This document shows positions 13,140 through 26,650 of a stretch of 64,000 nucleotides of DNA, in pieces. The DNA lies in NCBI RefSeq assembly GCF_003945595.2, contig NW_024104509.1, positions 2,542,001 to 2,606,000 of the forward strand. The letters are read 5' to 3'. A model generated the notes under the pieces. It made no database searches, was not told where the DNA came from, and saw only the letters and a list, made by a program, of their open reading frames with translations. This DNA comes from Pipra filicauda (Eukaryota > Chordata > Aves > Passeriformes > Pipridae). Position 1 is the first letter of the stretch. Every line of letters begins with the position of its first letter. A program made the translations under genes and the position numbers.

Positions 13140-13905
13140 AGATCACAGAATCACAGAACCATAGAATGGCTTGGGTTGGAAGGGACCTTAAAGATCATCT
13201 AATTCCAAACCACCTGCTATGGGCAGGGACATCTTTACACCAGCTTGCTCAGAGCCACATCCAGCCTGGCACTGAACACTTCCAAGGATGGGGCATCCAC
13301 AATTTGTCTGGGAAACCTGTTGCAGTACCTCACCATCCCCACAGTAAAGACCTTCATCCTCATATCTAATTTAAACCTGTCCACTTTCAGTTTAAAGCCA
13401 CTCCCACTTTTCCTATCACTCCATGCCCTTATAAAACATCCCTCTCCACCTGTCCTGTAGGATCCCTTTAGGTACTGGAAGGTGCTTCATGATCTCCCCG
13501 GAGCCTTCTCTTTTCTAGGCTCAGCAACCCCAACTCATTCACGTACACATCCTTCTTATGTTGGAGGCCCCAGAGCTGGATACAGCAGTCCAGGTGGAGT
13601 CTCACTAGAGCAGAATAGAGGGCGAGAATACACCTCCCTTGACTTGCTGGCCACACTACTTTTGATACAGCCCGGAATGGGGTTGGTTTTCTGGGTTGCC
13701 AGCACGCATTGCTGGCTCACGTCAGACTTCTCATGCACCAACACCTCCAAGTTTTTCTTCATAGGGCTGCTCTTCATCCATTCCCTACCCGGCCTGCATT
13801 TATGCTTGGGATGGGCATATACATGCCATATGCAGACCACTCTGATTCCTTTCTTGCTACAGTTTTTAATTTGGGTTCTTCCCCCTTCCTCCCCCAGCCT
13901 GCTCA
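13140..13905 (-). mobile_element. CR1 LINE, 5'-truncated copy (3' end at 13140)
   Basis: Read on the minus strand, the copy ends with the CR1 3' signature: TTAAGGTCCCTTCCAACCCA, then ATTCTATGGTTCTGTGATTC. The body carries decayed reverse transcriptase C-terminal coding with phrases such as EVLVHEKSDVSQQCVLA, GCIKSSVASKSREV, LYSALVRLHLDCCIQLWG and LGLLSLEKRRLRGD. These occur in different frames, so frameshifts are present, and the expected stretch between the WG..HKKD phrase and the LGL..LEKRRL phrase is partly deleted. CR1 is the dominant avian non-LTR retrotransposon, and copies are normally 5'-truncated like this one. The 5' edge is placed where similarity fades. The long plus-strand frame at 13482-13928 is only a shadow of this element. 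Confidence 0.92.
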
Positions 13906-15379
13906 GGTTGGCATGTTATTCAGCATAGATCAATTTGTCTTTCTAGTTATATTTTCTTGAAAATAGCATATCTACATGTTCTTTTCCATTATTTTCAGCT
14001 GACAGATCAGCAAAACAGAAGGGTATTGTCTTAAGCAATGCTGATACCAAAATAAGGAAGTTTTGATTTTTTTGTGGAAAGAAAAACTCTCTTAAATACT
14101 CTAAACTGATAGATATGGATCTAAGTATGGACTTTTAAACGAATTTGCCAGGATAATTACAGCAGAAAAACACTTTGGAAAACTTTATTCTATGATTCAG
14201 AAAATAGTTTAAATTATTAATTCTAAAGACTGCATGAACTATAAATTATTAAAGATTATCAAACCTCCAGAGAACCGCCAATAAGCCAATACTAACAATT
14301 ATTTATCAGTCATTTAGAATTTGGTTATTATTCATGAACATGTTTAACAATGCTTATGAAACCAATATGCAGGAAAAATCAACGCACCAAACGTTAAAGA
14401 GAGCTGCTGTTACAGGCATTTATTGCCATAGTATACATGTAGGTGGGATGTACTTAGAAACAAATGGAATAGACCATACCTCACTGAAGATCAGGAATTC
14501 TTAGTGCTTTTACTGCAAGGCTCTAATCTTAATTAAAAAATCTTTTTTTTAGAGCATTTGTGGCAGCCAATAATGAAGTATTTTAATATTTAATTGTAAA
14601 TAAAGTCTTTTTTGTGCAGAAATTACACACATTTTATCAAATTGCCAAACTATGCAAAGAGTGTCCTATGTATAATATTAATGAAAAATGAACATTTAAG
14701 ATTTATCTTTCCTGGTGGTAAACCTACTTTTAAGAAAAACTGAGGACAGTAGCATATTTAAACAGAACAGACTGCTTTCTATAGATGGAAAAAAGCAAAG
14801 TTACGGACAAAATTTAGAATTACTAGTGTAATGGCTCTTCAATAATTTAATGTTTAATTTTTTTCCATGACAAACACTTCATAGTGTGAGATCTTGTACT
14901 GAGTAAGCGAGTGTTAAAAAGTCAATATTTAAAAGCATACTGCATTGTATTGCTTTGCACTTGCATAGTATTAAATTGATGAGATTTAATTAGCTCAAAT
15001 AAAAGCATCATCGATTGAAAAAAAATCCTGAAAAAATGTTTCCATTGAACATCTCTTTTTTTATATATTTTTCTGAGCAGAATTTAAAGAAAATGGTTTC
15101 ATGTTGAGGAAATTATTCTGCTAGACTTGAGATGAAGTATGTTATTGCTAGCAATAGAAAGGTAAAGCAGAGTAAAGCTTGGTACACCCTTCTTACCTGT
15201 CTGCTGGTTAGATTATTTATTCAGTATATAGGAAAGAGAAGTCCACATTGGTTTAATTAGTCTAAATAATTTAGGGCTTCTTGGAGTTGGAAGTGTAATG
15301 CTGATATTCCATTACTATCACCTTTGAAAATTGTCCAAAGGTCAGTAAGCCATTCTGATAATGATGAATATGATTAATA

Positions 15380-15443
15380 TTGTTGTTGTTGTTGTTATTA
15401 TTATCATTACTATTATTATTATTATCATTATGATCATTATCAT
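15380..15443. repeat. (TTG)n/(TTA)n compound microsatellite
   Basis: Five TTG units pass into imperfect TTA/TCA trinucleotides ending around TCATTATCATC. The units are interrupted, which suggests an old, slowly mutating microsatellite. Confidence 0.9.
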
Positions 15444-17391
15444 CTGTTTCAGCAGGTCAGATTTTAAACTAGAGAAATAGATGCTCTTATGCATACCTAG
15501 TTTGAGGTCTAGAGGTGAGGGAACATTTCCAAAATTCTAGACCCACTTAACATCAATAACTAACAAAGACAAAATACTGAGGCTGAGAGGAAAAATACTG
15601 GACTGCTGGTGAAAGTGCTCTCTGGGCAATAGCAGCACTGGATTTCCATTCTCTACATCAGTGAGTGTTTGCAGATGCAGAGAGGTGTTGTGTCAGCCTG
15701 CTCCTAAACACGCTGGTGGTTTGCAGTTCTTTGAGAGGTGAAAAATGTAATTCACCACATTCACCTGCAACCTACATTTCCACTGAGCAGTCTCAAAAGT
15801 TTCTGAAACAAACCACTTTTGCTGTAAAATAGTATTCGTAATTCCTCAATATCTATTTTTCTCTGTATCTATCACCACCTCTTGTGTTTTTGTTGTTTTT
15901 AAGCATTGTGTTTATTTGTTCCATTAAGAATGTGATGATCACATTAATTATTTTATGGGCCATTTTTATTTTACCAGAGTTTTTAAATATATGTTAATAT
16001 GTATTTTCTTGACATATACATATCTCCACAGGCACATATACAAAGTGAATTGGAAATTTTCTTAATTACTGTAGTAGTTTATAATATGCTAATTCAAAAT
16101 TATTGTAGCCCTAAGTTAGACAGGGAATTAGCACAATCATTAACTGATGATTAACTAACACTGAAAGATCACAGATAACTCGTGGATCAGTATGGAATAA
16201 TGCTATGAAGTTTTCTTATGTATAAATCCCCTTACACCAAAAGACTAAGGAGACTTAAATGTCCTATACAAACATATGTTTGCCCAGTGTTCATTTCAGT
16301 AAAAATTCAAAGAAGGATATTTCAAAACTGAATTTATTATTCTTCAGATACTCTATTTTACTTAGTAATATTTTTTCACTCTATTATAAAGAATTATGTG
16401 AACCTGTCTACTGCAATTGATTTTGCAATCTTGCCTAATGATCTTTAGCAGCATAGCAAGGTTTTAGATTCCAAGGTCTGTATTTCTGCCATCTAATAGC
16501 AATATGATAAATTATATATATCTACAAAGTGCAAGAGCAGTTGATAATATTCACTCAAGTGCAATTCTTTTTTCACAAAATACTCTTTTATAGTATGATT
16601 CTATCTTCTAAGGAGAGTTCTCACTTCGTCTTCTAGAAGTTTTATTGAAAACATTAATCTTGTCCTAGAATTATTTGGAAAGTGTAGTTAATAAGGTGCA
16701 TCTTTCCAAATAATTTTACCTTTGTGATTTTGTTTCTCTAGAAAAAAAAGTGAAAAGATTTCCTTTCAAATTTTTCAAGGCTTCCACACACACAATTTCT
16801 GACAAATCTCTGTTACAACAATCTATGGTTTTTTTCAGAAATATTGATCTCCTTATCTCTCCTGCACTATACCTTCATTTGAAGAGGGTTTCATAGTACA
16901 GCTTTCACATACATATTAATTTCTCACTGAGAAATTTCATATGCATTTTGCTATTTCTGTGTAACACTATCTGTGCTACATGAATGGAAGCAATAACATG
17001 AGGATATGCACAGGAACAACTGCTTTATTTACTCTTTTGATAGAATCATCTTCCATTGCCCCTACTTCTGGAAAAATTTATGGTTCCCCTTCCTAAAGTA
17101 GGCTTGAGCTACTTAAAATTCAAAACCTCATATCTGGAAACCAGTGCAATAGAACATCTTTCATTCTTGACTGGTTGGTTGCATGAAGTTTTGTGGGCTT
17201 GTATTTCTCAGTCAATGTATGTGCATTCTAACAACAAAGAGTTTCTGCTTGGATAGAGGAAATCTTTTTTCTATATTCAGACAAAGATTTCTATCCCTGT
17301 ACTAGCATCTCCATATATCATCATACTTCCATAAGAATTTAAGTAATTTCTGAAATACCTTTTCATTAAATACATATACAAATAAAAAATT

Positions 17392-17406
17392 TATATATAT
17401 ATATAT
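17392..17406. repeat. (TA)n microsatellite
   Basis: About seven uninterrupted TA units, within a longer AT-rich segment and just upstream of the LTR-like repeat. Confidence 0.85.
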
Positions 17407-17451
17407 GAATATACATCTATGTATATTTGCATTACTGTTACAAGTGTGCAC

Positions 17452-18360
17452 TTGTGCTGGTTTGACTCTGGGTGCCCAGGTGCCCATTAAAGCCATTCTA
17501 TCATTCTCCCTCCTCTGCTGAATAGAAGAGAGAACATTAACGAAAGGGTCATTATAGTCAAGACAAGGACAGGGAGAGATCACTCAGCAATTAATGTCAC
17601 AGGCCAAACAGATTGGACTCATGGACATTAATTTAATTTGTTGCCAATCAAATGAGAGTATGTTGCACCCACCCCTCCCTTTTTCCTGGGCTCAGTGTCG
17701 TTTCTGAATTCTCTGAAGTCTCCTACCCCTGAGCAGCACAGGTAGATGAGGAATGAGGCTGCAGTCAGTTCATCACACCTTCTCTCTTGCCGCTCTTTCC
17801 TGCTCAGGGAGGACTCCTCACACCCTTCCCCTGCTCCACTGTGGGGTCCTTCCAACAGGCTGCAGTTCATAAACTGTGGTTCCCTTTCACAGGGTCAGTC
17901 CTTCAGAAACAGGCTTCTCAAGTGTAGGGACCTTGTGAGGTCACAAGTCCTGCCAGCAAACCTGCTCTAGTGTGGGCTCTGCTCCTCACAGGTCCTGCTA
18001 GGAGCCTGCTCCAGCATGGGCTTCCCAGGGATCATTGTCTCCTTTGAGCATCCGCCTGCTCTAGCATGGGGTCCTCCATGAGCTGCAGGTGGATCACTGC
18101 ATCCCCCTTGACCTCCATGCCAGGTGACAGACTGTCTCACCATGGTCTTCACCATGGGCTGCAGGGAAATCTCTGCCCCAGCACCTGGAGCACTTCCTGC
18201 CCCTCCTTTTCCACTGACATTGGTGTCTGCAGAGTTCTTTATGTCACATATTCTCAATTCTCAATTCTCTGGCTGCTATTGCACAGACTTTTTTTTCCTT
18301 CTTAAATACATTATCTCAGAGACACTACCACTGTCACTGATGGGCTGAGCCTGTGTCATT
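17452..18360 (+). mobile_element. Avian LTR-retrotransposon-type repeat
   Basis: The segment opens with TGTGCTGGTTTGACT (a TG start, as LTRs have). It continues through phrases that I recall from a repeat very common in bird genomes: GACAGGGAGAGATCACTC, ACCAATCAAAT-like sequence, CAGTTCATCACACCTT, repeated CTGCTCCAGCATGGG-type units, CATGGTCTTCACCATGGGCT, TGACATTGGTGTCTGCAG, and CTGATGGGCTGAGCCTGTGT near the end. The inner part (about 17940-18100) is built from degenerate short repeats of the form CCTGC(C/T)..CAGCATGGG. This explains why it is GC-rich and why it yields open frames on both strands. The 3' end is ragged, and the family name is not certain. Confidence 0.6.
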
Positions 18361-18537
18361 TAGATTGTAAGTTAGAGTAAGCAGCTGTTTTACCATGACC
18401 CTGTGTAACATGACCAGACTAAAGATCCTTGTCCAGAAGTAAACGTGGGAAAGGAGCAAACTGATTTTTACTTAGCAAGTGTATTGCTTTATTTCTTTTT
18501 TTTTAATTATCATTTATTTATTCCTTATTTTATTTCC

Positions 18538-19160
18538 AGCTCAATATGATCCAGCAGTGTTCCCAGGTGGCCAAGAAGGCCAATGGCATCTTGGCCTATA
18601 TGAAGAATAGCGTAGACAGCAGGACCAGGGCAGTGATCGTCCCCTTGTACTTGGCACTGGTGAGGCCTCACATAGAGTGCTGTGTTCAGTTCTGGGCCCC
18701 TCATTTTAAAAAGGGCATTTTGGTGCTGGAGCGAGTCCAGAGAAGGGCAACAAGGCTCATGAAAGAACTAGAAAACATCTTATGGGGAACAGCTGAGGGA
18801 GCTGGGTTTGTTTAGCCTCAAGAAGAGGAGGCTCAGGGTCCTCATCACTCCCTACAATGACCTGAAAGGAGGTTGTAGTGAGGTGAGGGCTGGTCTCTTC
18901 TACCGTGCCTGCAGTGAGAGAACAAGAGGAAACAGCCTTAAACTGGGACAGGGATTATTCAGATTAGATAGAAAAAAAATTTCACTGTTGGGATGATCAG
19001 GCATTGGATTAGGTTGTCCAGAGAGGTGGTGGATGCACAACCCTGGTGGTGTTCAAGGCGTCTGGATCTGGCACTGGGCGATGTGGTTTAGGGGTTACAG
19101 TGGTAGTGCTGGTTGGAGATGATGATCTTGAAGGTCTCTTCTGTATTATTCTGTGATTGC
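18538..19160 (+). mobile_element. CR1 LINE, 5'-truncated copy
   Basis: The plus-strand frame at 18546-18815 reads [40 protein letters not shown] and [17 protein letters not shown]. These are the hallmark C-terminal reverse transcriptase phrases of CR1. The frame at 18808 continues [10 protein letters not shown] and [17 protein letters not shown], then the sequence runs into a CR1 3' UTR with GATGATCTTGAAGGTCTCTT and ends TATTATTCTGTGATT. A frameshift separates the two frames. The copy is less diverged than the other two CR1 copies in the window, judging from its long intact frame. It lies about 180 bases 3' of the LTR-like repeat. Confidence 0.95.
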
Positions 19161-22100
19161 TTTATTTCACTGTTTAAAATCTTAAGTTTTCTGGCACACT
19201 AACTGTTTTAATGACCAGATGATAACCATAAATGTATGATCATAAATAGATAAACAAGTGTTTGAATGCCTTTGACTGTCATCCAGTTAAAATGGCTTTC
19301 TATGTCTTGTTCTGCCATATATTTTATTTATAAATTATCTTATTACTCTGCAGAAAAATATTTCTAACTTAAAATATAAACAAGGTAAATAGGATTTTTT
19401 TTCCATTAAAAACTGTAACCATGTGTTATACTACAGCTGTACCACCTGGTCTGCAAATATTTTATTGGTAAGTACTAGAAGGATAATATCCTGTTCAGCG
19501 ATCACTCACCCTTCAACAAGGTATTCAGGTTTTGGTCAGATTAATTTTTGTCCTGGAATCTGTGCCTCCATGACTGTAAATAGTCTTTTGATTATTTAGA
19601 AGAAGGTACTGGGAACAAGGCAGATGCAGAAGAAATTCAGCACATTAAAAAAATTAAATTAAAACTTACATAATTCTCCAGGTACCTCAGAAAACAGACA
19701 CAGCTTATGTAACTCAGAGGCTTTCCTCTGTTGGCAAAAAGGTCACACACTTACTTAATATGTACCAATTTGTAAACCAGCATTTCCCTTTTTTAAACTA
19801 TTTTGTGTCAAGTCCACTTCCTATTTTTAGCATCTGAAAGTAGTGTTTGACAGTACTTTTTCTAACAACTGTGTTCTGTTACAGGTGATTTTCCTTTCAG
19901 GTCAAATAGAGCCTAAAACTGGAATGTGTTTATCAGAAAGTTCTGACAGAAAATCTGATAAATGTCATTAATATGTATTAGCACATATTTTGATGTACAG
20001 TAGCATGTCAAAAAGCTGCATCTTCTGGCTCAGCTCCAACTATGTCACTTAAGTGAGAGCTCAACGCATTAAGTGCCTTACAGGACTAAATCCATATTTC
20101 TTGCTATATAATGTAGGTAGAAAATCAGTTAGTAGAAAGATAATGAAGTTTTCTCAGGCCATGTGTAACAAAAATACCTGTCTGAGCTGTGATATAAACA
20201 GACACAAATAAATAAATACTGTTATTTCCAGGGTAACAGGGGAAAAAAGCACTAAAACTTAAAAAAAAAAAGAATTGCTGTATAAGAATGAATATGAAGT
20301 AAATATATTAGATAATGTGAAATGCATATTTCAGAGTGACAGCTCATTAGGTAAATCATAGCATTAAATGGTCTCAGCTTTAGCTAGTTCTGAGTTAATA
20401 AAAAACGTATTTATCTATCTGGGTGATGGAAAACTGACAGAACATACTGAAAGGAACTAAGATGCAACCTCAAACAAATCCAAGGTAAAATTGTTCTATA
20501 TGAAAGAGAGGAGAATTTTTTATCTGGCTTTATCTTCTGCTGTGCTCCCTCAGTAAGCAAAATCAATGCCGAAGCAGAATCTTAGGAAATATGCACTACT
20601 ATACATATGCTGTGCTCTGAGGAGTTAATCTGAGGAAAAGAAAAGGAAAGTTTTCAGAATTTTCCAAGGCTCAGATTAGTTCTTGTCATGCTTTAGGTGA
20701 AGTCTGTTGAAATCCTGTAAAGAATCACACTGGCTTGAATTGCTTTAATCCCTTCCTTTACTGTTCAGGTGTTATGGTTTATACAGAAAATCAATATCAC
20801 TTAGCCTGGGTTCTGAGTAGTTTCCCCACTGTAAGTTAACCACAGAAATCCTACTCTGATGATAGAGAGTTTTAGCAACAAATAACGTATCAGAGGGTGC
20901 TGGACCATGAAATGCAGTAAAGAACAGCTTTGGAATATAAGGAAATATCCTAACATGGTCTGATGCTAGGTATTTCATATGGTTCAACCATGGCCTTGTA
21001 CCAACTGCTTGGTAAAATCTGCAAAACTGTTTAAAATTTAAATGAATTCAGTAGAAACATTTACCTGTCCTGCTTTTTGCGTAAGTGGAGTCATATCTGC
21101 TCTAACTTGGTTATTAGACCTTTATGAAACACATCTGCTGTGTTTCAGGCATGCTAGAATACTAAGGCTTCTTTTATCAAAGTATAGATGTAGGGCATAT
21201 TGGATGCTTCTATAATTAGGACTTTCAACCAATTCTGACATACACATTCATAATATATTTTCTTTGATCATCTACAGCATTTGGGAAGCTGCCCTAGTGT
21301 ACCACTTTTTTTTTTTATCTTTTAACTGTTCTCTAGCAATTTTCCTTTCCTCATCTAGGGTAAATTTCTCTCATAAATCATGGCTGGAGTTGGGGAAAAA
21401 TTCTGAATTTGCATTTTGTAAAAACTACATTACTTCAACATTTTAGAGAGTCTGGTCTCCATAGAAGCAGGAAAACAATGAAAGTCTCAGGAGGAAAAGA
21501 GAGTGGAAAGTTTCATTTAGAATCCATGTGAAATACAAAAAAACTTAACCAGTTATGGATTTTTTAATTGTCATATTCTTGCTTTCTTGGATCTGACTCA
21601 AAAAAGGATTTTGTGTCTTTGAGGAGTCGATGTTGATGCAGTTGGAGTACATATTGCAATTTAGACATCCAGTGTAATCCCAAGTAGCTATAGAATTAAA
21701 TAAGGAGTGAGAAGAATGATCTACTGTGAATCACAGAGTAACTTTTCTGTATAATATCAAGTGCTCTTGGTTAGATGGCATTCAAAACTATTACTTTAAT
21801 CTGTGCTAAACCTCCCAGAGGTTTTTTTTAAGATTGGGTACTCAATCAGCTGAACTAATTTTCTTCAAACAGTTGTATTTACCTCAAGAAGCAAGCTTTA
21901 AAAAAAAATGAAAATGCATTCATGATCTTCACAGAGAGCATGCCTCATGCAATCAAAAGGGATTTCTTGAAATTTCCTGTCCACACCATTGAAAGATGTA
22001 GCATGTCCTTGCCGTAGATAAAGGTGATTTTTTTTCTTGTATTTTAATTCTTATTGCTCTCAGTAGGAAAAATGCTTTTTTTTACATTTTCTCTTTGCTC

Positions 22101-25100
22101 AGTGAGACTATGTTATTTCATTTTAAAAATTGTGTCTGACTTGTAAGACTCTAATAGGATCTATGCAATTTGCCTTCACTTTTTAGTCTTGATAGATGTA
22201 TATGTCAAAAGAGATTCTTTTATGTTTGACAGCTCACAAACTGTGTTCTAGTAAATAACCAGTGATATCTGACACTACTATTTTCACAATGTATTTCTTA
22301 AATATAACATAGTCAGAGTTCATTTGCAAAGTGATTGGTAATTTGACTGTAAGCATCTGCTGACTACCACAATTTAAGAACAATCTTCATTCATAAGGGG
22401 AGTTAGTTCTGCTTGGTAACCTTGAGGGATTTTTTCACAAGTCTCTTGTGAAGCCACATGCATAAATAGGGAGGCAATCCTGTTCTGGAAATCCAAGTCA
22501 CTTGCACATAGTTTTATTATAAAGTACACAATACAAAGACTGTAGTGCCCTCTGCTGAAAAGTAGTGAGGACCCACTGGTAACTGAGCAGAAATTTCCAA
22601 ATAGCCCTTTTCTATCTAGGATGTCAAATTCTCACTTCCCTTATACTTCTTTGCCTGCCTACAGTTACCACTATAATTTTGTCTTGTTTCTTTTTTTCTT
22701 ATACTGAATCTCATTAGGGGTCTCAATCATAAAACCATTTCTACTGCAGTGTTGTCACTCCAGTGGTGTTTATATAGCAAACACACGAAAATTAAAACAG
22801 ATTGAAAATATTTCATATTAATCTGCCAGAAAAGTTCTTCTGTAACTTCATTCTGCTCTGAGATCCCAAACATAGCTTTAGAAGGAAATGGGCAATGTAA
22901 CTCAAGAGGTGGTTTCTGTTTTCCCTGATTTTATTGTTTAATACCACCATTGTGGATTTCTTGTTTGAGTTGGTTTTGTTATGGGGTTTTATGTCTATGC
23001 TCCATGAAAGCTCTGTCTACGTCAAAGAAAAGGTCTGCATTCATTTTTTTCATAGCTGTTGTACTCAGTTCTTGCTATCTGTTTCTTTGCAACTGGCCAC
23101 AACTACCTCTCCTCCAAACAACAAAACTAAAGCCTGGAAGGGGACCACACAGTACAGTGCCAGGAGTGGTGGAGCAAGTCTGGGTATGGGCACTGCCCTC
23201 CTGACAGAGCAGGGGCTGCCATCCTTCCCAACCAGCTTCTTTGTCAGAAATGACACAACAACTATTACCAGTGCATGGTAGGTGACATAGCTCTAAAGGT
23301 GTCTCTAAGGCATGATATTTAGTGGATTCTCTAAACCAAAAGAGCATCAGATGGGAGCAGCAGATTTGGGCCTCTTTTACCCAGACCTTCAAAAGTTGTC
23401 TTAGCAAAGGGATTCCTAGGCGTTGTTCCCACTCGCCATGACACCTGTCATGGTATTCTTTTCAACAAAGTAACTTTGTCCTTTTTAGTAGCTACAAAGA
23501 TGCTGAAAGTGGGCTTCAGTTGATGAATAAAGTTGTTAATAGATAAACAGAAACAGAGTGAAGTATATGCTTATAACAAAATGGTGGGTGATATATTTTA
23601 ATGTTAATGAGGGAAATTGATGGTCCTAAAAAATATGAAAAGATAGTGCTTTTGTTATTCACCACCTGACAATGTTAATCTGCAGTTAGTCATAATGTTT
23701 TGTTTCTGTCTGTATCAGTTCAAATGAATATATATGTAAGGAAAACACTGACAGTCCTTGTCAAACAGAAACACAAGGCTGTAAATTTCACTTTACTGAG
23801 AAAAATATATTTATGCCCCTTTGATAACAGAAATTAAACCAATATGTTTTCAAGACTTTTACATATGTCATAGTGCTAAAGCAGAGGATAAATCATAGCA
23901 AGAACATTAGAAGTTACAAGTCTGGTGGCCAAATACATACATTCTAGGACCCAAAACCAATGTTCTATCTATTTTTGTTGTAATAATAATACTGATGTGA
24001 AGTTAGAAATTCTCCTTCAATATATGGGCAAAGGACAAGACCATTAATAAAATATACTAGGGTCTTCTAAGGGTCTGAATGATGACTAAGAGACACAGTA
24101 GTGCAGAAAGTCACAAACAGCAGAACATATTTATAGAGACGGATCAATAACCTTAGTGGAAATTGATCCCTTGGGGTGCTCTAAATACATGCTGATATCT
24201 TATGGAAGGCCATATTCCAGGAGAAACAGATTCAGCCTCTTTGGTAAAGGTGTCTTTATGGCTTAGAGTGACTGGAGACTCATGTTCTGATTTCATAGTG
24301 GCTCACAAGTTCCAGATCTTGATTTTAATCTCTTTTGGACTGGAAGAAATATATTTTCTTTCCATGAACATAATAAGAACATGCCTACATTGACCCTAGT
24401 CATGAAGGTCTCAGTTCCTGTGGTAAGCAATGCACGTTCACATCCTTTCTCTGTCTTATATGAGAGAGAGGAGATAATGGAGGCAGAGAAAGCTGTGGGG
24501 CTTTTCTCATCCTTCTGTTGCTGAATTAACATTAGGTCAGCCAGGTTCCAGGTCACGTTTTTGTACCAATACCTGCAGATTCGGTGATTTCTTCTCACAC
24601 ACCAGCAAAATTTAGCACAATATAACCAGGAACCACTATAGCATTGTGTGAAAATATTTTGCCATAAGGAGACCATTAGTTTTAATGTTATATGAGCAGA
24701 TGGTCATTGTCATTGTCATTTATTTTGTTTTGAGGGCCCAATATTTTTGTGGTGCTGGTTAAAATGGCTTGTCTGATGTTCAGCTGTTTGCATTGGAATA
24801 ATATTTCATTTCGCTGCTCAGGGATCCATTAAAATCGATCATTGGGAAGAATGTGTGTCACATGAATGGACTCCTTATCTAAACTCTCGAAGTTTTTCTA
24901 ACTCAGCCTTCTCAGGCAGAGTGCTGAGTCCAGCTTAGTAACTTTGTCAGCAGCAGCTTAATAAACAACTAAGAAAAAGAACAATTCAAAAAATCCAAAC
25001 TTGATATGCTGTATATCCCATACAGCTGGAGTCAATAAAGCAAGCAATTCATTCTGATTAAATTACCAGATTGTGATTAAATTATCTGACTAATAAAGGA

Positions 25101-26650
25101 AAAAATAGTTTCACCAGAGGAGAGGCTGTCCATTTTAACTCCAGACCCTAATATTAGGGTGATCAGCTAAGTTTACAAAATGTCCTCCCACTATTCAAAA
25201 GCCATAGTTTTAAGGCTTAGATGAGAGTGGTAGTATTTTAAGAGTCAAAATGCTAATTTGTATAAAGATGTCAATCAGTTTAGGTAAAATACATTTAGAA
25301 ACCTATCTAGATAACTACTTATCTTTGATCCTTTTTTATTTTATATGCAGATACTTATACTTTGCTCAGTAAACTTATTGAGTCCATTTTCTGAGTATTC
25401 AGCTAGTAGAGAATTTTTTATGATCAGATTTTCTTAATGAGAAAAGTACTTGCTCATAACCGATGAATTATATGATTGCTTTCCGGAAGTGAGACATCTA
25501 TGGAATTACTCTTTCTGTATTTTTTCAATTGTATTCCTTGTGTGACTTGACTTTTCAGGCATATTATGCTTCTTAGTTTAAAATCCAGATTGTGCTACTT
25601 GGTCAGTAAGGGTTCTCTACATCCTGACATGAGTATGGTTAACTTCAAAATAAAGGGAAACAAGTGTTGTTAATTTCAATTTCCCAGGTGTTTTCCAATT
25701 TGGGTTTTAGTTTCTTTCAAGTTTTAAAATTTAGTTTGCTATGAGCTGTGAACTACTGCTATCAGTTTCATTTTGTTTTCTTCTCCTTTTAGTCAGCAAT
25801 TTCTGATGTCCATAAAAGCAGTTATTTTGCTCAGCTGTTCAATTAATAATTTAATTTAAGAATGTTTTAAGACTAGAATTGACTTAAACTTTTTAAGATG
25901 ATCAAGAAAACAACTTACATAAACAAATGTGCGTATGTACTCTTCTACACATTTTGATTAAAATAATCTAAACATAATTAAATTTGTGACACTGAGTAGG
26001 AAAAGGCAAAAGTTTTAAAATCATTTTGTATTTAGCTTCTATTTTTCTGTCTGGTTGAACAGGCAGTTTAAAATAACTAAATAAAATGTTGCATCATCAT
26101 GGGAATACTGAGCAGAGAGATATTCCTGAGATATATCTTTACTAGAGTTAGGTCTACATTAGGAAGAAGTGTGGTGCAATTTGCAGTTGGTCCTGAGATT
26201 CTGCGTTAATATGATGTGCATTTTGGACGTTTTACTTCAGACAAACTTTAGACCAGTCCACTCCATACAATATATTTGTCGTGAATGGGGTTGAACTGTG
26301 AAAACAAAAATTGCTCTCTTGACTATGAATGCTGTGGTGCAAGGAGTACCACACTGCCCTTTCTTTTGTCTCCTACAGGTGGCGGCACATATTACTGCAA
26401 CCATGGTAGCATGTCATTTATTCTTGTTCCTGCTTAGCTTCTCCCATTATTTCTGTTTTTCCCTGAATGTTTCCAAGTGACACAACAGTATTTGTGGCCT
26501 AAATCTCCTGCTGATTCTGAGGAGATCATAGAAAAATGGTAAAGAAAAAGGGGAGTGAGGCAGGGATTATATTAACATGCAGGTGCTACTTTAGCCCTGA
26601 GACACTGAATAATCGACTGTTAGTTCAAAGTTTCCAGACGTAGAGCAGCA
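19161..26650. other. Non-coding stretch, 7.5 kb, no gene recognised
   Basis: AT-rich DNA with stop codons in every frame. Longer frames (115 codons at 22934-23281; 127 codons at 24293-24676, minus strand, with an ATG) have no recognisable domains. A small GC-richer patch is present at about 23075-23290. A short tandem GTCATT repeat occurs at 24702-24721. No CR1 or LTR signature was seen. Confidence 0.5.

Larger units (their letters stand above)
13906..17451. other. Non-coding, strongly AT-rich stretch
   Basis: No gene or mobile element was recognised over about 3.5 kb. The part from 14150 to 15060 has complex, non-repetitive AT-rich sequence with several homeodomain-like TAATTA and ATTA cores, and could be conserved regulatory DNA. 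That cannot be judged without alignment. A trinucleotide repeat lies at 15380-15443 and an AT dinucleotide run at 17392-17406. Confidence 0.5.

Noticed and set aside
13482..13928. 148-codon plus-strand open frame
   Set aside because: It lies on the complement of a minus-strand CR1 copy and is only a shadow of its coding region.
17967..18257. 96-codon minus-strand Gly/Ala-rich frame
   Set aside because: It is explained by the GC-rich short repeats inside the LTR-like element.
24293..24676. 127-codon minus-strand frame with ATG
   Set aside because: No recognisable domain, and chance length is possible.
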